64,000 nucleotides of DNA, from NCBI GenBank assembly GCA_002243285.1, contig CP022585.1:3832641-3896640 (forward strand), read 5' to 3'. Below the pieces are notes generated by a model. That model made no database searches. It had not been told where the DNA came from and saw only the letters and a list, made by a program, of their open reading frames with translations. Within the stretch, counting starts at the first letter, position 1, and the number at the start of each line of letters is the position of its first letter. Shown piece by piece: positions 18,267 through 26,117 of this stretch. This DNA comes from Candidatus Fluviicola riflensis (GTDB lineage: Bacteria > Bacteroidota > Bacteroidia > Flavobacteriales_D > Crocinitomicaceae). Position numbers and translations under genes: made by a program.

Positions 18267-18419
18267 TGTATATTCCAGTCGTGTTGACCACCCAATTACG
18301 GAATACATTGACCACCTGCTGATTTGTTTAGACGGTAGGATTGTGTTGGATTGTAGTAGTTTTTAGTGGTGGTCAATCGAAACCGGAGCGAAGTGGTCAG
18401 TGGCTCCGGAATCTCCAAA
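18267..18419 (+). mobile_element. IS21-end MITE copy 3, complete
   Basis: 153 bp, same orientation and architecture as the copy at 16819. It starts TGTATATTCCAGTCGTGTTG. The terminal CTCCACA is changed to CTCCAAA. It lies 7 bp after the preceding stop codon. No transposase gene. Confidence 0.82.
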
Positions 18420-18534
18420 TAACACAAGAAAGTTTAAATAAAAAAGCATTTATTTTCTAAAAACGCTGAGCTAGCCAATGATAGAGCATTGGAGATTAAT
18501 TTTATTATTAAGGCAATAGAAAAAATTATTAGAC

Positions 18535-18981
18535 ATGATATTAAAAATAGAAGATGTATTAAAATTTGGAGATGTTCTTTCGCTGAAGTTAAATGTATCC
18601 ACTCAAGAACAAGTTTTAGATTTATTGGGGAATTGCGATGAAATAGATGAAAACGATTATTCGATAGATTATTATTGGGACAATGTTTGTTTTTCATTTG
18701 ATATAAAACAAAAGACGCTTTTAAAAGTCAAGATCAAATTTGAAGATGATACAAAATATAAGGTAGATTTTTTGTCTGAGGAATTGTGTTTTCAGAAAGA
18801 GATTAAGTTGGAAAGTATATTTCTTTTTTTAAATCATCTTCAAATCAATTTTCATTGTGTGAATTCAGAAATTGATTTCGATTATTTATTTATTAATACA
18901 ATTGATAATATTAGAATTACTTATTATTTACCTTGGTCATCATTAATTGATATATCATTGGTGGATGGTATATCAGGTTAG
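18535..18981 (+). CDS. Unrecognised orphan immunity candidate
   Basis: 148 aa, very AT-rich, acidic, no signal peptide or membrane segment. Visible features are VLKFGDVLSLKLNVSTQEQV, then LLGNCDEIDENDYSIDYYWD and a C-terminal PWSSLIDISLV. I cannot assign it to a named family. It sits between a complete MITE (18267) and a solo MITE end (19002), the same arrangement as the recognised immunity genes, so immunity is inferred from context only. Confidence 0.6.
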   Translation: MILKIEDVLKFGDVLSLKLNVSTQEQVLDLLGNCDEIDENDYSIDYYWDNVCFSFDIKQKTLLKVKIKFEDDTKYKVDFLSEELCFQKEIKLESIFLFLNHLQINFHCVNSEIDFDYLFINTIDNIRITYYLPWSSLIDISLVDGISG

Positions 18982-19001
18982 CGTGGTAAGTAATCAATTA
19001 C

Positions 19002-19027
19002 TGTATATTCCGGTCGTGTTGACCACC
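19002..19027 (+). repeat. Solo left end of the IS21-like element
   Basis: TGTATATTCCGGTCGTGTTG followed by ACCACC is identical to the first 26 bp of copy 5 at 19577. The match then stops abruptly. The following bases read KYKARF-stop ending 3 bp before the Imm26 ATG, conceivably the last residues of another lost toxin. Confidence 0.75.
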
Positions 19028-19053
19028 CAAAGTATAAAGCAAGATTTTGATTT

Positions 19054-19518
19054 ATGGCTAAGAAGGTAAAATCGAAAAGTGGTGATGTTTTTAAAATCCC
19101 ACTATTAAATGGAGAAGTTTGTTATGGTCAGGTGTTAGATTTTATGATGCCAAATATCATACGGATTGCTCTTTTTGAAGGAACGTATGGTGCAAATGAA
19201 CTAATTGATCCTAATCAGGTCGTTCGTCTTAAGGCTTATTCAAGAATAGCAACAGATAAGCATTTCATCAATGCTGGTGAGTGGCCTATTATTGGTAATG
19301 TCGAAATTTTGATACCGATTTCATCTTTTCCAAATGAAGAATTTAGAAAAGATGATTGGGTTGGAGCAGTTCACTATTCTGCAACACTAGTTGAATCCTT
19401 TGTTAATGCTTATTATGGTTTAAAAGCTTGGGATATGTATTATGAACCTAATTATTTAGATAAATTTCTAGTAAATCCAAACGAGAAACCTAATAATGTA
19501 ATTTACGAGAAACTGTAG
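19054..19518 (+). CDS. Imm26 family immunity protein
   Basis: 154 aa. The N-terminus (KSGDVFKIPLLNGEVCYGQV) has the Imm26 pattern of a basic start, GDvf.iPL.dG and a Y/G-rich strand. IINaGEWPIIG-like (FINAGEWPIIG) and DDWVGAVHY follow. There is no signal peptide. Imm26 proteins are immunity partners in polymorphic toxin systems. No intact toxin precedes it, only the solo MITE end, so it is an orphan. Confidence 0.8.
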   Translation: MAKKVKSKSGDVFKIPLLNGEVCYGQVLDFMMPNIIRIALFEGTYGANELIDPNQVVRLKAYSRIATDKHFINAGEWPIIGNVEILIPISSFPNEEFRKDDWVGAVHYSATLVESFVNAYYGLKAWDMYYEPNYLDKFLVNPNEKPNNVIYEKL

Positions 19519-19576
19519 TTTATCAGATCATTAGGTGTTTTTGTAAGTAACTAAAAACGTGTGTTTTTTGGTAGCG

Positions 19577-19729
19577 TGTATATTCCGGTCGTGTTGACCA
19601 CCCAATTCCGGAATACATTGACCACCTGCTGATTTGTTTAGACGGTAGGATTGTGTTGGATTGTAGTCGTTTTTAGTGGTGGTCAATCGAAACTGGAGCG
19701 AGGTGGTCAGTGGCTCCGGAATCTCCACT
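19577..19729 (+). mobile_element. IS21-end MITE copy 5, complete
   Basis: 153 bp. It starts TGTATATTCCGGTCGTGTTG and ends GGCTCCGGAATCTCCACT. The internal core is nearly identical to copies 2 and 3 (one T-to-C change in the TAGTAGTTT segment). This is the last copy before the cassette gives way to polA. Confidence 0.82.
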
Positions 19730-19895
19730 GATGACACAAACTCCTGAAATCTCCGAAGCGAATCTCCCACGCTAGGGATTGGAGCAAGCTACCGTGTAGC
19801 GTGGAAAGCCCGGCCCTGATAAAATGCATGAAGAATGAATGGATTTTGCCAGGGAAGCGCCCAACATAAAATCGTAGTCATCCCCTGCCAACTAA
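19730..19895. other. Stretch between cassette and polA with nested inverted repeats
   Basis: No gene seen. CCACGCTA (19767-19774) pairs with TAGCGTGG (19797-19804), and GCTAC-CGT-GTAGC (19788-19800) offers an alternative hairpin. The following GTGGAAAGCCCG resembles sequence often found behind flavobacterial genes (recalled, not searched). It may be the 3' end signal of polA read on the minus strand. Confidence 0.4.
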
Positions 19896-22700
19896 CTAGT
19901 GCGCATCCAACCAATTATCCGCCAATTCCATTTCCACTTCCATCGGAACGGCCAACTGAATGGCACCTTCCATCGCGGTTTTTACCAGTTTTTTCATGAC
20001 TTCTTCTTCGCCTTTGAGAATATCGAACACCAACTCATCGTGTACCTGTAAGATCATTTTGGATTGTACGTTGGCTTCTGTCATCGCTTTGTCGACTGCT
20101 ACCATCGCCAGTTTCACGATATCAGCTGCCGAGCCCTGAATGGGTGCATTAATGGCATTTCGTTCGGCAAAACCACGTACCACTGCATTGGCAGAGTTAA
20201 TGTCAGGAAGGTAACGGCGGCGCTGCATGATCGTTTCCACATAACCGTTTTCGCGCGCGTTTTTCACTGCGTTGTCCATGTAACCTTTGATGGTGGAATA
20301 TTGTGCAAAATAGCTGTCGATGATTTGTTTGGCTTCGGTGCGACTGATTCCCAGGTTTTGTGACAACCCGAAAGCCGATTGACCGTAAATAATTCCGAAG
20401 TTCACCGCTTTGGCCGCACTTCGTTGCTCTTTAGTCACTTCTTCCAACGGCGTATGGAATACTTTCGAAGCGGTTGCTTTGTGAATATCGACACCATCTT
20501 TAAACGCCTGAATCATTGATGTATCGTTGCTCAACGCCGCAATTACACGCAATTCGATCTGGGAATAATCGGCCGACATCAGTTGATGATTGGTATCACG
20601 GGCAATAAATGCACGACGGATTTCCTTTCCGCGGTCGGTGCGAATCGGAATATTCTGCAAATTGGGATTGTTGGAACTCAAACGTCCGGTTGCCGTAACG
20701 GTTTGCATAAAACTCGTGTGAACGCGGCCGTCTACCCGATCCAGCATCGTAGGAAGCGGATCTACATACGTCGATTTCAGCTTACGCATCTGGCGGTAAT
20801 CGAGGATCATTCCGATAATCGGATGATCGCTTTTATGCTGTTGCAAAATATCTTCTGAGGTGGCGTATTGACCTGTCTTCGTCTTCTTCGCTTTCGACGA
20901 AATCTTCATGTGATCAAACAATACTTCGCCCAGTTGTTTCGGAGAATCGAGGTTGAAATCCATTCCGGCTTCGGCTTTGATGCTCGTTTCCAGTTCGCCG
21001 GTTTCCATTTCCAATTGTTTGGAATAGTTTTTCAAATGATCCACATCAATGGCCACACCTTCGTTTTCCATTTTCGCCAACACGGTCACCAACGGCATTT
21101 CAATCGTGTGGAACAAATGACGCAGGTGATCTTTCTCGATTTGCGGTGCAAACAATTGTTTCAGCTGGAACGTAATATCGGCATCTTCACAGGCGTAATC
21201 CACAATTTGTTCCTGCGGTAAATCGCCCATATTTCCCTGGTTTTTGCCTTTCTTCCCTATCAGTGTTTCGATACTAACCGGCTGGTATTGCAAGTAATAT
21301 TGCGCCAGGAAATCCATTCCCTGCTTGGCTTCGGGTTGAATGAGGTAATGCGCAACCATCGTATCGAACAACGGTCCGTCTAACTGCAAATCGTACCGCA
21401 TCAACACTTTCATGTCGTATTTCAGGTTGTGCGCGATTTTCTCAATGGTTTTCGACTGAAAAAACGGTGCAAACTCGTGAATGATTTTTTTAGCGGCATC
21501 GAACTCTTTCGGGAACGAAACATAATAGGCTTCGCGCTCTTTAAAACAGAAGGAAGCTCCTACCAAATCGGCATGCATTGCTTCGATATCAGTTGTTTCC
21601 GTATCAAAACACACGGAAGTTTGCTTCATCAGTTTTGCCAGTAATTCCGCACGTTCTTCCGGCAGCGAAACATGGTGGTAGCTTGGTTTTTCGGTCGCGA
21701 TGGTCTTGTAACCGGCGGTTGGAGAAGCTTGCTGCACCTCCACCAGGCTTTGCGTACCAAACAGATCCAACTGGCCGTTTTCTCCGTTAGCAGACGAGGT
21801 CACCACGATTTCTTCTCCGATTACGCGTTTTGCGAGATTACGGAATTCGAGTTCGGTAAAAATTTCCTTTACTTTTTCGGTATCGGGTTTGTCCAGACGC
21901 AGATCAAGCGGATCAAACGGCACCGGAACATCTACAATAATGGTAGCCAGCATTTTGGAAAGTCGTCCCTGTTCTTCGAACGCGATCACGTTTTCCTTCA
22001 TTTTTCCTTTCAGGTCGTCCGTGTTTTTGAACAATTCTTCCATGGAACCGTAATCCTGGATGAGCTTTTTGGCTGTTTTTTCACCGACTCCGGGAATTCC
22101 AGGAATATTATCGACCGCATCGCCCCACAAACCGAGAATATCGATAACTTGCATCGGGTTGCTGACTTCGAATTTCTCGCAGACTTCCTTCACGCCCATT
22201 ACCGAAGCAGGATCACCGCCCCGGCCCGGTTTGTAGATAAAAATATTTTCACTGACCAACTGACCGAAATCTTTATCGGGCGTCATCATATAAGTGATAA
22301 AACCTTCTTCTTCGGCGCGTTTGGCTAATGTTCCGATAATATCATCCGCTTCAAACCCTTCGAGCAATAATACCGGAATGTGGAATGCTTCCAAAATGCG
22401 TTTGATCGGTTCGATCATGGAACGGATATCTTCGGGCATTTCGTCGCGATTGGCTTTGTAATGCTCGTAATCTGCCGTTCTGTTGGTTGCTCCGCCCGGT
22501 GCGTCGAATACCACAGCCAAATGCGTAGGTTGTTCTTTTTGAATTACATCGATCAATGCATTGGTAAAACCGAATGCCGCAGAAGTGTTCTGGCCTTTTG
22601 AGTTGACCCGTGGATTTTTGGCAAATGCAAAATAAGCGCGGTAAATCAAGGCGAAGGCGTCTAATAAAAAGAGTTTTTTTTCTGCAACCGGAGTAAGCAT
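19896..22700 (-). CDS. polA: DNA polymerase I
   Basis: 934 aa, full length for the family. An N-terminal 5' nuclease (LFLLDAFALIYRAYFAF; GFEADDIIG; GVGEKTAKKLI) is followed by a 3'-5' exonuclease and an A-family polymerase. The proofreading site is intact: FDTETT near 367, AHNLKYDMK, and YACEDADITF. Polymerase motifs are SADYSQIELR (A, ~707), RSAAKAVNFGIIYGQS (B, ~765) and VHDEL (C, ~885). Function is Okazaki-fragment processing and repair synthesis. It is transcribed towards the immunity cassette and shows the higher GC of the core genome. Confidence 0.98.
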   Translation of the reverse strand: MLTPVAEKKLFLLDAFALIYRAYFAFAKNPRVNSKGQNTSAAFGFTNALIDVIQKEQPTHLAVVFDAPGGATNRTADYEHYKANRDEMPEDIRSMIEPIKRILEAFHIPVLLLEGFEADDIIGTLAKRAEEEGFITYMMTPDKDFGQLVSENIFIYKPGRGGDPASVMGVKEVCEKFEVSNPMQVIDILGLWGDAVDNIPGIPGVGEKTAKKLIQDYGSMEELFKNTDDLKGKMKENVIAFEEQGRLSKMLATIIVDVPVPFDPLDLRLDKPDTEKVKEIFTELEFRNLAKRVIGEEIVVTSSANGENGQLDLFGTQSLVEVQQASPTAGYKTIATEKPSYHHVSLPEERAELLAKLMKQTSVCFDTETTDIEAMHADLVGASFCFKEREAYYVSFPKEFDAAKKIIHEFAPFFQSKTIEKIAHNLKYDMKVLMRYDLQLDGPLFDTMVAHYLIQPEAKQGMDFLAQYYLQYQPVSIETLIGKKGKNQGNMGDLPQEQIVDYACEDADITFQLKQLFAPQIEKDHLRHLFHTIEMPLVTVLAKMENEGVAIDVDHLKNYSKQLEMETGELETSIKAEAGMDFNLDSPKQLGEVLFDHMKISSKAKKTKTGQYATSEDILQQHKSDHPIIGMILDYRQMRKLKSTYVDPLPTMLDRVDGRVHTSFMQTVTATGRLSSNNPNLQNIPIRTDRGKEIRRAFIARDTNHQLMSADYSQIELRVIAALSNDTSMIQAFKDGVDIHKATASKVFHTPLEEVTKEQRSAAKAVNFGIIYGQSAFGLSQNLGISRTEAKQIIDSYFAQYSTIKGYMDNAVKNARENGYVETIMQRRRYLPDINSANAVVRGFAERNAINAPIQGSAADIVKLAMVAVDKAMTEANVQSKMILQVHDELVFDILKGEEEVMKKLVKTAMEGAIQLAVPMEVEMELADNWLDAH

Positions 22701-22786
22701 AACCGAATTTTGAAGTGAGATACAAGTTTAAGGAAAAAAGTAGGATCGGTGACATTTAAACCGAACTCCAATTTCAAAACTTCCCC

Positions 22787-22890
22787 CCACAGATGCACAG
22801 ATTTTAGCTCGGCTAACACCCTCGCCGGAATAGTGATAAACAAATATGCGCTGCCGTTAGGAGCGCAAAAAAAATCTGTGCATCTATGGG
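22787..22890 (+). repeat. Palindromic intergenic repeat, CAGAT subfamily, copy I
   Basis: The left arm CCACAGATGCACAGATT pairs with the right arm AATCTGTGCATCTATGG. The interior contains GCTCGGCTAACACCCTCGCC and GGAGCGCAAAA. The element lies between polA and the sigma factor gene. Related elements are at 32915, 39145 and 41449. Confidence 0.8.
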
Positions 22891-22995
22891 AAAACACAAA
22901 CTATAGCTAGCCAATATGGAAATATCATGTGATAAAAAAACCGGTTCGCGCAAGTTTTTTAACTTCAAGACATCTAAACCATAAATAGCGAATCA

Positions 22996-23574
22996 TTGAT
23001 CGATGTGGTAAGTGTTGCGGCATTACAAACAGGGAGCCCTGAAGCTTTCGGCTTGCTCGTGGACCAATATTCGGATAAAATTTACAGGTTGGTTTTTGGC
23101 ATTGTACAACGGCAGGAAGAAGCGGAAGACATTACACAAGAAGTCTTTACAACTGTTTTTACCTCTGTTGCCCGTTTCAAAGGCGACTCGTTGATTTCGA
23201 CCTGGATGTACCGGATTGCGGTGAACAAATGCCAGGAATTCCTGAGGAAACAATCGCGCGGAAAACGTTCCGGCAAACATGTTACCTACGAACAGGTTCA
23301 GGGAACGTCGCAGCAAATGAGCTCGACCTACATGCATCCGGGAAATGAACTCGAAAATCAGGAACGCGGGATCATTTTGCTGAATGCGATGAACCAATTA
23401 ACAGAACAGCAGCGAATTGCCTTCACCATGAACAAGCAGGAAGGTTTTTCTTACGAGGAGATTGCGCAGGCAATGAACTTGTCAAAATCGTCAATCGAAT
23501 CGCTGATTTTCAGGGCCAAAAAGCACTTACAGGTATTGCTGGCGGCTTATTATGATGAACACATTAACCGATAA
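22996..23574 (+). CDS. ECF-type RNA polymerase sigma factor
   Basis: 192 aa. Region 2 is clear (AFGLLVDQYSDKIYRLVFGI; AEDITQEVFTTVF; STWMYRIAVNKCQEFLRK) and region 4 has LTEQQRIAFTMNKQEGFSYEEIAQAM with a following HTH. The frame opens after a stop at 22975, with TTG at 22996 or GTG at 23005 as possible starts and no ATG, so the exact start is uncertain. A small membrane protein follows 12 bp later and is the probable anti-sigma factor. Sigma, anti-sigma and a CpxP/Spy-like protein together suggest an envelope or metal stress response. Confidence 0.93.
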   Translation: MIDVVSVAALQTGSPEAFGLLVDQYSDKIYRLVFGIVQRQEEAEDITQEVFTTVFTSVARFKGDSLISTWMYRIAVNKCQEFLRKQSRGKRSGKHVTYEQVQGTSQQMSSTYMHPGNELENQERGIILLNAMNQLTEQQRIAFTMNKQEGFSYEEIAQAMNLSKSSIESLIFRAKKHLQVLLAAYYDEHINR

Positions 23575-23586
23575 TTTTTTTGCGTC

Positions 23587-23868
23587 ATGGAACCAAAAGA
23601 ACAATGGATAGAAGAAACACTCAATAGCCTCAACGGGTTGAAGCAGGTAACTGCATCCGGGGCGTTGAAAAACCGATTGAAAAGCATTCCGATTAACATT
23701 AGTCCGGGAATCCGGGTGATGGTGCCCAAGCGTTCGGTCTGGCTGGCGGCGGCGAGTATTGTGCTCATCATCGGCATCAACATTACAGCGATATACGCAA
23801 CGCAGCAGCAAACCACGGATACAGAAACGGTTGAAGCAGATTATTTCACCTACCTCAATCAATTGTGA
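23587..23868 (+). CDS. Small membrane protein, probable anti-sigma factor
   Basis: 93 aa. A hydrophilic N-terminal half (about 1-50) is followed by one membrane segment (SVWLAAASIVLIIGINITAI) and a short acidic external tail. Size, topology and its place directly after an ECF sigma gene fit a minimal anti-sigma factor that holds the sigma factor at the membrane. No zinc-binding HxxxCxxC motif is present, so it is not a ZAS-type protein. The stop codon overlaps the next start by 1 bp. Confidence 0.7.
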   Translation: MEPKEQWIEETLNSLNGLKQVTASGALKNRLKSIPINISPGIRVMVPKRSVWLAAASIVLIIGINITAIYATQQQTTDTETVEADYFTYLNQL

Positions 23869-24353
23869 TGGAAAAAACGCGATTTTATAAATTGGTGATT
23901 TTGGTATTGGTACTGGTGAATTTAACGACGCTGTACTTTTACTGGAATGGCTGTTCGACGGAAGAACACCGTCACCATCATGGTCCACCACCCCGAAAAA
24001 GCCTTGTAACGTTACTTTCATTGACCGGAACGGCAAAACAACGCGTTCAGGCGTTGGAAAAGGATCATTTCCGGGTAAAGGATTCATTGATCAATGTCAG
24101 TCGACAGCTTCACGAAGACTTGTTTGTGTCGTTTAAAGATCCTTCCAAAGACAGCGCTTCGATTCAACAACTGATCGACCACATCGTGGAAAATCAGCGT
24201 GAGACCGAACAAATGACCTTTGATTATTTTAAGGAAGTCGAAAAATTCTGTACGCCATCGCAAAAAAAGAAATTACAAAAAGCGATTCACGGTGCACTTT
24301 TAAGAGTCAATCCACCACCACCGCCACCTCACGGGCGAAGAGAGCATCCTTAA
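23868..24353 (+). CDS. Membrane-anchored Spy/CnrX-like His-rich sensor protein
   Basis: About 161 aa from the ATG at 23868, which overlaps the upstream stop; a GTG at 23865 is also possible. An N-terminal membrane anchor (LVILVLVLVNLTTLYFYW) is followed by a His-rich segment (EEHRHHHGPPP), a long helical region with periodic charged residues (about 50-145), and a Pro-rich basic tail. Helical periplasmic proteins of this shape next to ECF sigma/anti-sigma pairs include CnrX-type metal sensors and Spy/CpxP chaperones. The His cluster favours metal sensing, but this is inference. Confidence 0.65.
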   Translation: MEKTRFYKLVILVLVLVNLTTLYFYWNGCSTEEHRHHHGPPPRKSLVTLLSLTGTAKQRVQALEKDHFRVKDSLINVSRQLHEDLFVSFKDPSKDSASIQQLIDHIVENQRETEQMTFDYFKEVEKFCTPSQKKKLQKAIHGALLRVNPPPPPPHGRREHP

Positions 24354-24390
24354 TGAATTAAATTCTCCAATACTCTATAAAAACTAAACT

Positions 24391-25734
24391 ATGAAAAAAA
24401 CATGCCTTGGAATTGCTTTGGCTTTCTCCGCCATGAGCAACGCGCAAAGTCCGGCCATTACGTCCTGGCTCATTAACACAACAAACGCCACCGGAAGCCA
24501 TTATGTTTCGGGTAACGGCACTCCGATTTCTGACGCCACATTGGCCAATGTGCAAACGGTACAGTATTCGGCAAACTGGGTGTACGTTTCCACAAAAGGA
24601 ATTCCGACCTATCCAACCGGGCCATTTTTAGATGGCAATCCGTCACTGGCGACTTCCCAAAATGCCATTTTCAAATTCCCGCTTTCTCCGGTGGAAAACA
24701 CGGGTACGCCCACTGCAACTACTATGGGAAACATTGGTGTTTTCATCAATGGCGTTGCCTTATTCGATTACCGCGACGGTGTTTCATGGAAAAATTCGAC
24801 CGGTGCTTTGGCCGGTGGACCTTTAGGTGGAACAGGTGACGGTGTATGGAACCGCGACGCCGTTGTTGCCGAAATGGAAGGGTTCGACTGTTCGAAAGGT
24901 CATCCGGCAATGGGGAATTATCATCATCACCAAAATCCGAGTGCTTACAACCTTGATCTTACCGTCATTTCAGACATTTGCGATATTTATGCCGCCGACG
25001 GTTTATATGCGATCAATGGGTCTGTTCATTCTCCGCTGATCGGTTTCGCCTACGACGGATTCCCTATTTACGGTGCTTACGGATTCAAAAATACCGATGG
25101 AACAGGTGGAATTGTACTTATCAATTCGGGCTACCAATTGCGGAATATTACCACAAGAACCGTTTATGCAGATGGCACCGATGTCACAGATGGTCCACCG
25201 GTAAATGCCACTTATCCGCTCGGTTTATTCCGCGAAGATTATGAATTTGTCACGCATGTGGAACCGGAATACCTGGATGAGCACAACGGCCGGTTCTGTG
25301 TAACTCCCGAATACCCGCTTGGTACGTATTGTTATTTCGCCACAGTTGACGAAAACTGGAATTCGGCCTATCCGTATGCAGTCGGCCCGACATTTTATGG
25401 TGTAAAAACTGCCGCTAAAGTTCCTTCAATTTCAGAAACTGTTACCACATACGATCCCTCTGCAGCAGGTTTGGATGAAAATGTAAGTGTTTCATTTAAT
25501 GTCTTCCCGAATCCGTCGGCAGATGTTGTCATTGTGCAGGCTTTCGGTGCGCACAGCAGCGATATTGCTGTTGAATTGTGGGACATGAACGGTAAGTTGA
25601 TCCAGACACAAACCATTCTCCAGGGAAGTACGATTTGTTATTTCCCGGTTGCTGAGCTTCAAAGCGGAAGGTATATCATTCATGTACAGGGAAATATTGC
25701 AGCGAAAGACTATTCGATTGTGATTGCTGAATAA
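24391..25734 (+). CDS. YHYH domain protein with T9SS sorting signal
   Basis: 447 aa. Signal peptide (MKKTCLGIALAFSAMSNAQS), then a YHYH-type domain (about 50-360) with the His cluster GNYHHHQNP, and FAYDGFPIYGAYG and a Cys-containing YPLGTYCYFATVD near its end. The final ~80 residues (FNVFPNPSADVVIVQAFG; WDMNGKLIQTQ; LQSGRYIIHV) form a T9SS sorting domain, so the protein is predicted to be secreted or surface-attached. The His-rich site suggests metal binding; the family's activity is not established. It follows the sigma cluster by 37 bp and may be its target or part of the same transcript. Confidence 0.85.
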   Translation: MKKTCLGIALAFSAMSNAQSPAITSWLINTTNATGSHYVSGNGTPISDATLANVQTVQYSANWVYVSTKGIPTYPTGPFLDGNPSLATSQNAIFKFPLSPVENTGTPTATTMGNIGVFINGVALFDYRDGVSWKNSTGALAGGPLGGTGDGVWNRDAVVAEMEGFDCSKGHPAMGNYHHHQNPSAYNLDLTVISDICDIYAADGLYAINGSVHSPLIGFAYDGFPIYGAYGFKNTDGTGGIVLINSGYQLRNITTRTVYADGTDVTDGPPVNATYPLGLFREDYEFVTHVEPEYLDEHNGRFCVTPEYPLGTYCYFATVDENWNSAYPYAVGPTFYGVKTAAKVPSISETVTTYDPSAAGLDENVSVSFNVFPNPSADVVIVQAFGAHSSDIAVELWDMNGKLIQTQTILQGSTICYFPVAELQSGRYIIHVQGNIAAKDYSIVIAE

Positions 25735-25751
25735 AATAAGTAGTACAAGTA

Positions 25752-25790
25752 AACAGGCGTGGGTTGTAACTTGCTCACGCCTGTTTTTGT
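25752..25790 (+). terminator. Rho-independent terminator after the YHYH gene
   Basis: The arm AACAGGCGTG (25752-25761) begins a stem with CACGCCTGTT across the loop GGTTGTAACTTGCT, followed by a T-rich tract (TTTTGTTTT). It lies 18 bp after the stop codon. Confidence 0.85.
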
Positions 25791-26100
25791 TTTAGGTCGC
25801 TCTGTAGGCCGGTGTTTCCGGACTTCTTTGAAATGTTTAAAATTGTAAAATTTGCCAATTCTAAACATCTACACTTTTAAAATTTTAGAATTTTCTCGCG
25901 AAAATCTCACCTGCAAATTTCCAAATTTACCATATGGGCAATTGGACATTTGGCAAATTTGGAAATTTTCCACTTTACCCCTGAAAATCCGGCGATTCCC
26001 AAAAATCTGAAAACCTCACCCCTTCTGTCTATTATCTCCACCGTGTTAACACCTCCACGCTAATAACTCCCTCTCACTGCGCGTATTCGCGACTTATTTT
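25791..26100. other. AT-rich intergenic region with an inverted repeat
   Basis: No gene seen. AAATTTCCAAATTT at 25915-25928 is the inverse of AAATTTGGAAATTT at 25955-25968, with a 26-bp spacer. Neighbouring runs (AAAATTTTAGAATTTT) are also self-complementary. It could be a multi-hairpin repeat or a regulatory site for the GTG-started gene at 26118. Confidence 0.45.
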
Positions 26101-26117
26101 GACCTTACCTTCGCTTT

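Noticed and set aside
15490-19730. The regularly spaced repeats as a CRISPR array
   Set aside because: Repeats are ~153 bp, spaced by whole genes, with transposon-end structure; no short repeat/spacer pattern and no cas genes.
21672-22328. 218-aa plus-strand ORF opposite polA
   Set aside because: It is antisense to conserved polymerase I sequence and rich in Phe/His/Arg as shadow frames usually are.
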